DNA of 5,558 nucleotides from an uncultured Oscillospiraceae bacterium (GCA_934615645.1 CAKTTR010000102.1:1-5558); one strand, 5' to 3'. Positions 1 to 5,558 are shown, counted from the first letter of the stretch. The notes: generated by a model from the sequence alone, not told the origin. Translations and numbers: made by a program.

Positions 1-358
1 GCGGGAGCTGCCCAATGTCAAAAACTACAACATCGCCGTGAAAAAACGCCAGGGCGATATCATCTTCCTGCGGAAAATCGTTCCCGGCGCGGCAGATGAA
101 TCCTACGGCGTCGAGGTCGCCAAGCTGGCGGGCCTGCCGGAGGTCGTCATCACCCGGGCCCGGGCGCTGCTGCGCCAGCTGGAACAGCAGCAGCCCGCGC
201 CGCAGCAGCCGGCCCAAAGCGCGCCGGACGACGGGCAGCTGGGCCTGCAGGACCTGGCCGCCAGCGCCATCCGCCAGCGGCTGGAGGCCGCCGCCCCGGA
301 GACGATGACGCCCATCGAAGCGCTGAATTTTATCTTTGAGCTCAAGCAGCTGCTGTGA
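1..358 (+). CDS. mutS: DNA mismatch repair protein MutS, C-terminal fragment (5' end outside window)
   Basis: MutS recognises base mismatches and small loops as a dimer and recruits MutL in an ATP-dependent way. The reading frame is open from base 2 and gives the last 118 residues. It shows the family's end of the ATPase domain and helix-turn-helix: a stretch around VKKRQGDIIFLRKIVPGAAD, then SYGVEVAKLAGLPEVVITRA (fragment residues 34-53), where MutS proteins characteristically have SYGIxVAxLAGLP. A Gln/Pro/Ala-rich linker follows (about 60-78), then a small C-terminal helix ending TPIEALNFIFELKQLL, matching the usual MutS terminal TPLEALNxLxEL. QLGLQ at bases 236-250 sits where many MutS proteins carry a sliding-clamp-binding QLSLF-like motif, but it lacks the final Phe, so that reading is tentative. 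The next gene begins after 40 bases on the same strand, and mutL lies just beyond it. Family identity is certain; the N-terminal domains cannot be judged. Confidence 0.96.
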   Translation, partial: RELPNVKNYNIAVKKRQGDIIFLRKIVPGAADESYGVEVAKLAGLPEVVITRARALLRQLEQQQPAPQQPAQSAPDDGQLGLQDLAASAIRQRLEAAAPETMTPIEALNFIFELKQLL

Positions 359-377
359 CGCCGCCGCTTGTGCAAAC

Positions 378-398
378 CAGGAGTTTTCAGGAGTTTCT
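378..398 (+). promoter_or_regulatory. Tandemly duplicated Shine-Dalgarno region before the CPBP gene
   Basis: The 9-mer CAGGAGTTT occurs twice, at 378-386 and 388-396. The second AGGAG (389-393) lies five bases before the ATG at 399 and is the working ribosome site. The first lies ten bases further upstream and is too far for that ATG. This placement is the main reason for choosing 399 as the start rather than an in-frame ATG at 336 that lies inside mutS. Confidence 0.6.
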
Positions 399-1115
399 AT
401 GAATCAAAAAAATGTTCTCTCCGTCCGGCTGACCCGGGCGGAGGCCATCGCCGGGTGGATCTACCTGCCCTGCTATTTGCTGCTGCTCTCGCTGCTGCTC
501 GGCTTTGTGCTGGCCCTGCTTGGGTATGACCTGACCAGCAGCGTCGCCCAGGCGCGGGTCAATCTGCTCTATGGGCTCATCAATTTTATTGCCATTGCGA
601 TCATCTTTCACCGGTTTTTGATTGCAAACCTCAGCAATATCCCCCGCCGCTTCTGGGGATTTCTCCAGGCGATCATCCTGGGCTTCGTGCTCTACTGGGT
701 GGCGACAGCGGCGATCAACGGACTGCTGCAATGGCTCTACCCAGGCCTGCGCAACGCCAATAACGACTCGATCACGACCATGGCCGGTGTCGATTACCGT
801 GCCATGCTGCTTTACACCGTGGCCCTGGCCCCGGTGACGGAGGAATCGCTCTTCCGCGGCCTTATTTTTTCCAGCATCCACAAAAAGCACCGGATCCTGG
901 CCTATGCCGTCTCGGCGCTGGCCTTTGCGGCCCTGCACGTCGTCGGCTATCTCGGCACGGTCCCCGTATGGCAGCTCTGCCTGAGCCTGCTGCAATACCT
1001 GCCCGCCGGGATCGCCTTGGCCTGGGCTTATGAGCGGGCGGATTCTATCTGGGCCTCCATCGTCTTGCATATGGCGATCAACGCCCTTTCCATGCTGGCG
1101 CTGCGGGTGATGTAA
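399..1115 (+). CDS. CPBP family intramembrane glutamic protease (CAAX protease / Rce1-like, Abi family)
   Basis: This 238-residue polytopic membrane protein carries all three signature motifs of the CPBP (Abi/CAAX prenyl endopeptidase-like) family. They are EESLFR at residues 148-153 (EExxxR), FAALH at 176-180 (FxxxH) and HMAIN at 224-228 (HxxxN). By analogy with archaeal Rce1, the catalytic candidates are E148, H180, H224 and N228, so an active protease is plausible. Hydrophobic segments lie near residues 18-42, 53-77, 87-110, 133-147, 165-185, 188-210 and 217-236. The N-terminus (1-13) is short and basic, with no cleavable signal. The start at 399 is chosen from AGGAG five bases upstream; the upstream ATG at 336 would overlap mutS and add a Ser/Cys-rich tail unlike the family. 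In other bacteria members act in bacteriocin self-immunity, protein processing or regulation; the substrate here is unknown. It sits between mutS and mutL, 40 bases after one and 18 before the other, so it is probably co-transcribed. Confidence 0.9.
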   Translation: MNQKNVLSVRLTRAEAIAGWIYLPCYLLLLSLLLGFVLALLGYDLTSSVAQARVNLLYGLINFIAIAIIFHRFLIANLSNIPRRFWGFLQAIILGFVLYWVATAAINGLLQWLYPGLRNANNDSITTMAGVDYRAMLLYTVALAPVTEESLFRGLIFSSIHKKHRILAYAVSALAFAALHVVGYLGTVPVWQLCLSLLQYLPAGIALAWAYERADSIWASIVLHMAINALSMLALRVM

Positions 1116-1133
1116 GCGCAAGGAGGGAATGCA

Positions 1134-3110
1134 ATGCCAAAAATCAATCAGCTCTCGCCCCATGTGGCGGACCTTATCGCCGCAGGCGAGGTCGTCGAGC
1201 GCCCGGGCTCCGTCGTCAAGGAGCTGCTGGAAAACGCCATCGACGCCGGTGCGCAGCATATCACCGTCGAGATCAAAGACGGTGGCATGACCTTCATCCG
1301 CCTTTGCGACGACGGCTGCGGCATGGCTCCGGAGGACGCCCGCATCGCCTTCCTACGCCACGCCACCAGTAAGATCAAAGACGCGGCGGACCTTGCTGCC
1401 ATCCAGACCCTGGGCTTCCGGGGTGAGGCACTGGCCGCCATCTCCTCTGTTTCAAAGATCGACCTTCTGACCCGCACGGCGGACGCCCCCGCCGGGACGA
1501 GCCTGCATCTGGAGGCCGGAAAAATCACCCGGCAGGACGAAGCCGGCTGCCCCCCGGGGACGACGATCATCGTCCGGGACCTGTTCTATAACACCCCGGC
1601 CCGGATGAAATTTATGAAAAGCGACGCTGCCGAGGGCGCGTTTATCTTCGCCGCCGTGCAAAAGCAGGCACTGGCGCATCCCGCGCTCTCCATCTGCTTT
1701 ATCCGCGACGGGCAGGAGCTGCTGCGCACCCCCGGCGACGGGCAGCTGCACAGCGCCATCTATAGTGTCTGGGGCCGCGAGCTTGCCGGGGGCATGCTGC
1801 CGGTCCACAGCACGTGGGAAAATATGCAGCTGGACGGTTTTGTCACAAAACCGACAGTCACCCGGGGCAATCGCAATTATGAAGCATTCTTCGTCAACGG
1901 GCGCTATATCAAGTCCCGGCTGCTCTCCGCCGCGTTGGAGGATGCGTATCAGAACCAGATCATGGTCGGCCGGATGCCGGGCTGTGTGCTGCACCTGCAG
2001 CTTCCGGCCCATCTGGTGGATGTCAATGTCCATCCGGCAAAAACGGAGGTCCGTTTTTTATCTGAGCGGGCTGTCAGCGACTGCGTCCGCTACGGCGTTT
2101 TGGCGACGCTGAACCGGGCGCCGGGCCGGGTGGAGATGCATCTGCCCCAGGCAGCGCCTGCGGTACCGGCGCAGCACAAAGCCCCTAGCAATGCTAAGCC
2201 TACCGCGCCCCAGCCTGGCTTCCAGACGATGTCCGCCGAGGCGTATCGCGCCCTTTCCAGCGTGCGGGGGCAGACGCCGTCCGCCGCCCCGGCCCAGCGT
2301 GTCCTGCAGGCCTTTGCGGAGCAGGCCGAGAGCTCTGCGCCCCTGCGCAGCCAGATCCAGCGCCCGGCCACGCAAGCAGCTCAGGCGGCGCGTCCTGCTG
2401 CCCCGCTGCCCCGCGCACCCCAGTCTGCGCCAATCGCGAAGCCGGTCGCTGCGCCAGCAGGCGAAACGGCAGCCAAGCCATCGCCTGCCGAGGCGCCCGC
2501 TCCGGTGGAACCGGCGGCGCAGCAGGCACTGCCCTCCGTGGCCGCCCCGGTGGATTACCGCGTCGTCGGCGAGGTGCTGCGCACCTACATCATCGTTGAG
2601 CAGGGCGATACCGTTTTGTTTATCGACAAGCACGCCGCCCACGAGCGCATTCTGTTCGAGCGGCTGAAAAAGAACCCCAACACCTACATGGGCCAGCGTC
2701 TCCTGGCCCCGTTAACCTACCGGCCCGACCAGGAAGAAGCGGCCCTCCTGCTGGAGCACCGTGCCCTCCTGCTGGAGCTAGGCTATGAGATCGAAGACTT
2801 CGGCGGCGGCACGCTGGCCATCCGCCAGGTCCCGTCGGAGATCAGTGCGGACGACGCCATTGCCTGCCTGAGTGAGCTGGCCGAGCGGCTGAAAACTTCC
2901 CGCCCGACGGACAGCCTGCGGGACGACCTGCTGCACACCATCGCCTGCAAGGCCGCCATCAAGGCGGGCTGGCATACTGAGGCCCCGGAGCGGGACGCCC
3001 TGGTCCGGGAGGTCCTCTCCCGGGACGATCTCAAATACTGCCCCCATGGCCGCCCCATCTGCATGACGCTGCGCCGCAGCCAGCTGGAGCGCCAATTTAA
3101 GCGGGCCTGA
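1134..3110 (+). CDS. mutL: DNA mismatch repair endonuclease MutL
   Basis: MutL couples mismatch recognition by MutS to strand incision and removal. The 658-residue protein is full length. Its N-terminal GHKL ATPase shows ELLENAIDAG (30-39; E30 the likely general base, N34 the Mg ligand), DDGCGM (59-64), HATSKI (76-81), GFRGEAL (94-100) and FYNTPAR (151-157). The transducer domain ends with DVNVHPAKTEVRF (296-308). A long Ala/Pro-rich linker runs from about 335 to 470. The C-terminal domain carries the endonuclease motif as DKHAAHERILFE (498-509; family form DQHAxxExxxxE, here with Lys for Gln), ACKAAIKA (604-611), CPHGRP (636-641) and FKR (655-657), so this MutL should nick DNA itself and need no MutH. 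QRLLAPL (521-527) matches the position and form of the clamp-binding site of Bacillus MutL. AGGAGGG at 1121-1127 supports the ATG at 1134. It follows the CPBP gene by 18 bases and precedes miaA by 13. Confidence 0.98.
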   Translation: MPKINQLSPHVADLIAAGEVVERPGSVVKELLENAIDAGAQHITVEIKDGGMTFIRLCDDGCGMAPEDARIAFLRHATSKIKDAADLAAIQTLGFRGEALAAISSVSKIDLLTRTADAPAGTSLHLEAGKITRQDEAGCPPGTTIIVRDLFYNTPARMKFMKSDAAEGAFIFAAVQKQALAHPALSICFIRDGQELLRTPGDGQLHSAIYSVWGRELAGGMLPVHSTWENMQLDGFVTKPTVTRGNRNYEAFFVNGRYIKSRLLSAALEDAYQNQIMVGRMPGCVLHLQLPAHLVDVNVHPAKTEVRFLSERAVSDCVRYGVLATLNRAPGRVEMHLPQAAPAVPAQHKAPSNAKPTAPQPGFQTMSAEAYRALSSVRGQTPSAAPAQRVLQAFAEQAESSAPLRSQIQRPATQAAQAARPAAPLPRAPQSAPIAKPVAAPAGETAAKPSPAEAPAPVEPAAQQALPSVAAPVDYRVVGEVLRTYIIVEQGDTVLFIDKHAAHERILFERLKKNPNTYMGQRLLAPLTYRPDQEEAALLLEHRALLLELGYEIEDFGGGTLAIRQVPSEISADDAIACLSELAERLKTSRPTDSLRDDLLHTIACKAAIKAGWHTEAPERDALVREVLSRDDLKYCPHGRPICMTLRRSQLERQFKRA

Positions 3111-3123
3111 CGGGAGCTTATTC

Positions 3124-4062
3124 ATGGAAAAGATCATTTGCGTCGTCGGGCCGACGGCCTCGGGAAAGACCGGCCTGTCCATCCGCCTGGCACAGGCGCT
3201 GGGCGGCGAAGTCCTCTCCTGCGACTCCATGCAAATCTACCAGGGGATGGACATTGGCACCGCCAAAGTCACCCCGGCGGAGATGCATGGTGTCCGGCAC
3301 CATATGCTGGACCTCATCCAGCCGTCGGAGGACTACTCCGTCTCCCGCTTTGTCACAGAAGCGGAGCCGACCCTGCAGGATATCCTGCGGCGCGGCAAAT
3401 ATGCCATCCTGACCGGCGGCACCGGACTCTATATCGACTCCCTCGTCGCAGGCCGCACATTTGCCCCCTATCCGGCGACGGGAAAGCGCCAGGAGCTGGA
3501 GGCGCTGGCGGCCCGGGAGGGCATCGGCGCTGTCATTGCAATGCTGGAGCGATTCGACCCCGAATCCGCCCAGCGGCTGCACCCGTCGGACCAGAAGCGC
3601 ATCATCCGCGCTGCGGAGGTCTATCTGGAGACGGGTCAGACCATCACAGCCCACAACGCCCGCACCCGGGCGCTGCCCCCCCGGCACGAAGCGCTCTGGC
3701 TGGGCCTGGATTTTGAAAACCGGCAGGACCTCTACGCCAGGATCGACCAGCGGGCCGCACAGATGATGGCGCAGGGGCTTCTGGATGAAGTCCGCTGCCT
3801 TTTGGCCCAGGGCATCAGCCCCCGGGCCACCGCCATGCAGGCCATCGGCTACAAGGAATGCCTGGCCACGCTGGACGGGGCGATGACCGAGGCGGAAGCC
3901 CTGGCCCAGATCTGCCAGGCGTCCCGGCGCTACGCCAAGCGGCAGCTGACCTGGTTCCGGCGCAATCCCGCCGTCCACTGGCTGCTGCAGCCCGCTGTAC
4001 CGGACACGGAAAAAACTTTTTCCCAGGCTCTACAGATTATTTCCGCTTTCGACAAGCCTTAG
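3124..4062 (+). CDS. miaA: tRNA dimethylallyltransferase MiaA
   Basis: MiaA transfers a dimethylallyl group from dimethylallyl diphosphate to N6 of A37, next to the anticodon of tRNAs reading codons that begin with U. MiaB usually thiomethylates the product further, which supports reading-frame maintenance. The 312-residue protein is typical in length. It has a P-loop GPTASGKT (9-16), then DSMQIYQGMDIGTAK (34-48) with the likely catalytic Asp34, HHMLD (59-63), GGTGLYI (98-104), SDQKRIIRAAEVY (145-157), IGYKE (241-245) and the tRNA-binding RRYAKRQLTWFRR near the end (268-280). GGGAG at 3112-3116, seven bases before the ATG, fixes the start, 13 bases after mutL. The close spacing points to translation from the mutL message. 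The last codons include A6 and T5 tracts (4010-4021), unlike the GC-rich body of the gene, and lead into the AT-rich hfq leader. Confidence 0.97.
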   Translation: MEKIICVVGPTASGKTGLSIRLAQALGGEVLSCDSMQIYQGMDIGTAKVTPAEMHGVRHHMLDLIQPSEDYSVSRFVTEAEPTLQDILRRGKYAILTGGTGLYIDSLVAGRTFAPYPATGKRQELEALAAREGIGAVIAMLERFDPESAQRLHPSDQKRIIRAAEVYLETGQTITAHNARTRALPPRHEALWLGLDFENRQDLYARIDQRAAQMMAQGLLDEVRCLLAQGISPRATAMQAIGYKECLATLDGAMTEAEALAQICQASRRYAKRQLTWFRRNPAVHWLLQPAVPDTEKTFSQALQIISAFDKP

Positions 4063-4063
4063 C

Positions 4064-4072
4064 TGTTAAAAT
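4064..4072 (+). promoter_or_regulatory. Candidate extended -10 promoter element for hfq
   Basis: TGTTAAAAT reads as TG-N-TAAAAT, an extended -10 with five of six bases matching TATAAT, two bases after the miaA stop codon. No good -35 hexamer lies 16-18 bases upstream (CGCTTT-like at that distance), which extended -10 promoters can tolerate. An A/T-tract (4010-4021) further up could act as an UP-like element. Transcription would start near 4079. The match could be chance in an AT-rich patch. Confidence 0.35.
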
Positions 4073-4109
4073 ATGGGTAATTACACAAAGAAACGAGGTA
4101 AACCCATAT
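4071..4109 (+). promoter_or_regulatory. Stem-loop in the hfq leader that engages the start codon
   Basis: ATATGGGT (4071-4078) is the perfect reverse complement of ACCCATAT (4102-4109). Inside it TTAC (4081-4084) pairs with GTAA (4098-4101), leaving only AA (4079-4080) as a bulge. The result is a 12-bp stem closing a 13-base loop, ACAAAGAAACGAG. The right arm includes the A and T of the hfq ATG (4108-4110). The Shine-Dalgarno GAGG (4095-4098) is mostly in the loop, with its last G paired. A full stem needs a transcript that begins at or before 4071, that is, read-through from miaA. It is not a terminator, since no U-run follows. A role in controlling hfq translation is inference. Confidence 0.55.
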
Positions 4110-4335
4110 GACAACAGCAATGGAAACGTATCAGGACCAATTCTTACATGAACTCAAACAGGATCGCGTGATGGCGACGTTCTTCCTAATGAACGGCTAT
4201 CAGATGCGCGGCATCGTGGCGGGGTATGACAACTTCGTCGTCCTGCTGCTGACCGACGGCAAGCAGGCGATGATCTACAAGCATGCCATCTCCACGATCA
4301 TCCCCTATCACACATTGAAGTCCCTGCAGGACTGA
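4108..4335 (+). CDS. hfq: RNA chaperone Hfq (Sm-like, host factor I)
   Basis: Hfq forms a hexameric ring that binds U-rich and A-rich RNA and, in many bacteria, helps small RNAs pair with messengers. The 75-residue protein has the N-terminal helix YQDQFLHELKQDR (8-20), the Sm1 part FFLMNGYQMRGIVAGYDNFVVLL (25-47) and the Sm2 signature YKHAIST (57-63). Proximal-face residues align with the Escherichia set: Q9, D10, N42, F43, K58 and H59. The rim patch is weak, K17-Q-D-R20 in place of RRER, as is common in Gram-positive Hfq. The tail after the Sm core is short and ends LKSLQD, with no long disordered C-terminus. The ATG at 4108 has GAGG nine bases upstream; Met5 is an alternative start. It follows miaA by 45 bases, the classic miaA-hfq neighbourhood. 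The first codons are less GC-rich than the flanking genes. Confidence 0.97.
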   Translation: MTTAMETYQDQFLHELKQDRVMATFFLMNGYQMRGIVAGYDNFVVLLLTDGKQAMIYKHAISTIIPYHTLKSLQD

Positions 4336-4363
4336 GCCGCTGTGCCATGCCCTGGGGTGCTTC

Positions 4364-4368
4364 GGGAG
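4364..4368 (+). promoter_or_regulatory. Ribosome-binding site deciding the start of the HlyD-type gene
   Basis: GGGAG lies eight bases before the ATG at 4377. An in-frame ATG at 4347 has no purine-rich site ahead of it and would add ten residues before the basic, membrane-leading MKQGTLFTK start, so 4377 is preferred. Confidence 0.6.
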
Positions 4369-4376
4369 TCCAGAGC

Positions 4377-5558
4377 ATGAAACAAGGTACACTTTTCACA
4401 AAAATCATCTTTGCCGTTTTACTGGTGGCGCTGCTGGCCTATCTCATTCTGGCCGCGTTTTCCGCGATGAAGACCTCCATCACCACCGTAACGGCATTGG
4501 CCTACGAAGCCGGGGAGGGGTTATCCACCACCGGCTTTGTTGTGCGCGATGAGACTGTCCTCACCTCTGACGCCGCCATCAACGTACTGACCCGGTCCGA
4601 AGGCGAAAAAGTCGCCCAGGGCGCCACAGTCGCCACCGCGTACCGCGACAGCCAGACCCAGGACCTGCAGGGCGAGATCACCGACCTAGAAGAGCAGCTC
4701 TCCCAGCTGCAATATGCCTATCATTCCAGCAGCACGAAGATCGACCAGCAGGCGCTGGAAAACGAGATCCTGACCGATCTCACCCAGTGCGCTGTCTATA
4801 CCGCCCGGGGCAGCCTGACGGCGGCCGCCAGCTCCGGCAGCCAGCTGAAATCCCGAATCCTGCGCCGCTATCTCGACGAGGATAACCTTGCTGCACTGTC
4901 CTCTCGCATCAGCGACCTGACGGCGCAGCGCGACACGCTGCAGCAGCAGCTCTCCGGCGGCGCTTCCAACCTCACGGTGGATACGGCGGGCTATTTTTCC
5001 GGCACCGTCGACGGCTACGAGTCGCTGCTCTCCTCCCAGACGCTGCACACCATGACGCTGGAGCAGTTCAATGCCGTCACGAACCAAGCCGTGCAGGCGC
5101 CCCAAGGCGCCATCGGTAAGCTGGTCACCTCCTCGGACTGGTACTATGCCGCCGCCGTGGAATCGGACCAGGTCGCCGACCTGCAAAAGGGCGACCGGGT
5201 CCAGGCCAGCTTTGCCGCCGGGTTCCAGGATGAATTGGAGATGACCGTCTGGCGCATCTCCGATGAAACGGACGGCAAGCGCCTGCTGATCCTCCGCTGC
5301 ACTGACGACATCAGCGATGCCACCAGCCTGCGGGTGCAGTCGGCAGATATCGTCGCTCGCTCCCACAAGGGGCTCCGGGTCCCGAAGCAGGCGGTCTATT
5401 ATTCTGACGATACCGGCAGCGCCGGGGTCTATGTCCTCTCCGGCACCAATGCCGTTTGGAAAAATATTGAAATTCTTTATGATATCGGAGAAAGCTACAT
5501 CGTCACCGAGGACAAGCGCTCGATCGACAATCTTTGGCCGGGCGATGAGATCATACTG
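4377..5558 (+). CDS. HlyD-type membrane fusion / efflux adaptor protein, partial (3' end outside window)
   Basis: The frame stays open for 394 codons to the window edge, so the stop is missing. A short basic start (MKQGTLFTK) leads into one transmembrane helix at about residues 9-29, and the rest should lie outside the cell. The layout is that of membrane fusion proteins. There is a first barrel-sandwich half (about 50-90, with TTGFVVRDE and EGEKVAQGATVA). A helical, coiled-coil-prone hairpin follows (about 92-193, ITDLEEQLSQLQ and SSRISDLTAQRDTLQQQL). Then come a returning half with GYFSGTVDGYE (205-215), a beta-barrel region (about 245-328, with LQKGDRVQASF) and a membrane-proximal part with LRVPKQAVYY (333-342) and WPGDEIIL at the edge. 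Such proteins usually partner ABC or other exporters, but none is visible here. It begins 41 bases after hfq with no terminator between. I recall similar HlyD-like genes in Clostridia near yggS and sepF, which cannot be checked here. The family call is fairly firm; substrate and partner are unknown. Confidence 0.8.
   Translation, partial: MKQGTLFTKIIFAVLLVALLAYLILAAFSAMKTSITTVTALAYEAGEGLSTTGFVVRDETVLTSDAAINVLTRSEGEKVAQGATVATAYRDSQTQDLQGEITDLEEQLSQLQYAYHSSSTKIDQQALENEILTDLTQCAVYTARGSLTAAASSGSQLKSRILRRYLDEDNLAALSSRISDLTAQRDTLQQQLSGGASNLTVDTAGYFSGTVDGYESLLSSQTLHTMTLEQFNAVTNQAVQAPQGAIGKLVTSSDWYYAAAVESDQVADLQKGDRVQASFAAGFQDELEMTVWRISDETDGKRLLILRCTDDISDATSLRVQSADIVARSHKGLRVPKQAVYYSDDTGSAGVYVLSGTNAVWKNIEILYDIGESYIVTEDKRSIDNLWPGDEIIL

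Noticed and set aside
336..398. Upstream ATG extending the CPBP protein by 21 residues into mutS
   Set aside because: It has no ribosome site and would add a Ser/Cys/Ala tail unlike the family; the ATG at 399 has AGGAG at good spacing.
387..1259. Long minus-strand open frame opposite the CPBP gene (290 codons)
   Set aside because: Its product is Gln/Gly/Arg/Asp-rich with no family features, and the plus strand carries a clear protein with three catalytic motifs. It is a shadow of GC-rich codon use.
1561..1575. Palindrome GACGAT-C-ATCGTC inside mutL
   Set aside because: A six-base arm with a one-base centre within coding DNA is expected by chance in a sequence rich in GAC/GTC codons.
2191..2667. 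Plus-strand open frame of 158 codons inside mutL
   Set aside because: It is an Arg/Pro/Ser-rich frame-shifted reading of the Ala/Pro linker, with no ribosome site or family match.
3118..3978. Long minus-strand open frame opposite miaA (286 codons)
   Set aside because: It lies exactly over miaA, reads as low-information Gly/Arg/Gln sequence and matches no family I know.
4336..4376. Possible terminator between hfq and the HlyD gene
   Set aside because: CCCTGGGG and nearby G/C runs give only short, poor stems and no T-run follows.
4686..5366. Minus-strand open frame of 226 codons in the HlyD region
   Set aside because: The plus-strand frame is open throughout and has a start, ribosome site, membrane helix and domain order; the minus frame is a shadow.
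1..5558. tRNA, rRNA, CRISPR array, insertion sequence or phage attachment site
   Set aside because: I looked on both strands and saw no cloverleaf, spaced repeats, transposase or terminal inverted repeats; the gene order is a housekeeping one.

Overview
The window is GC-rich and every supported gene lies on the + strand, in a tight same-direction run. From left to right it holds: the 3' end of mutS; a CPBP-family (CAAX protease-like) membrane protein; a complete mutL; a complete miaA; a complete hfq; and the first 394 codons of a membrane-anchored HlyD-type adaptor that is still open at the right edge. Intergenic gaps are only 13 to 45 bases, and I see no convincing intrinsic terminator, so much of this is probably read as one polycistronic unit.

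The organism is most likely a high-GC Firmicute of the class Clostridia, for instance an Oscillospiraceae/Ruminococcaceae gut lineage. The support is mutS and mutL lying in one run (a Firmicute habit), a MutL of the endonuclease type (no MutH needed), a short Firmicute-like Hfq, and strong purine-rich Shine-Dalgarno sites. This placement is inference from style and synteny; no marker gene settles it.

Functionally, mutS and mutL form the core of post-replicative mismatch repair. MiaA prenylates A37 of tRNAs that read UNN codons, and Hfq is the Sm-like RNA chaperone. The order mutL-miaA-hfq is an old, widely conserved neighbourhood, also seen in Enterobacteria. The less ordinary elements are the CPBP gene wedged between mutS and mutL, and the HlyD-type protein after hfq without any visible transporter partner.

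The most interesting non-coding signal is the 45-base miaA-hfq gap. It is AT-rich in a GC-rich setting, carries an extended -10-like promoter element, and contains an almost perfect 12-bp stem (two-base bulge) that pairs into the hfq start codon and places most of its Shine-Dalgarno in an A-rich 13-base loop. That would suit translational control of hfq, possibly by Hfq itself. No mobile element, tRNA, rRNA, CRISPR array or wholly new system is visible. No gene-free stretch longer than 45 bases exists.
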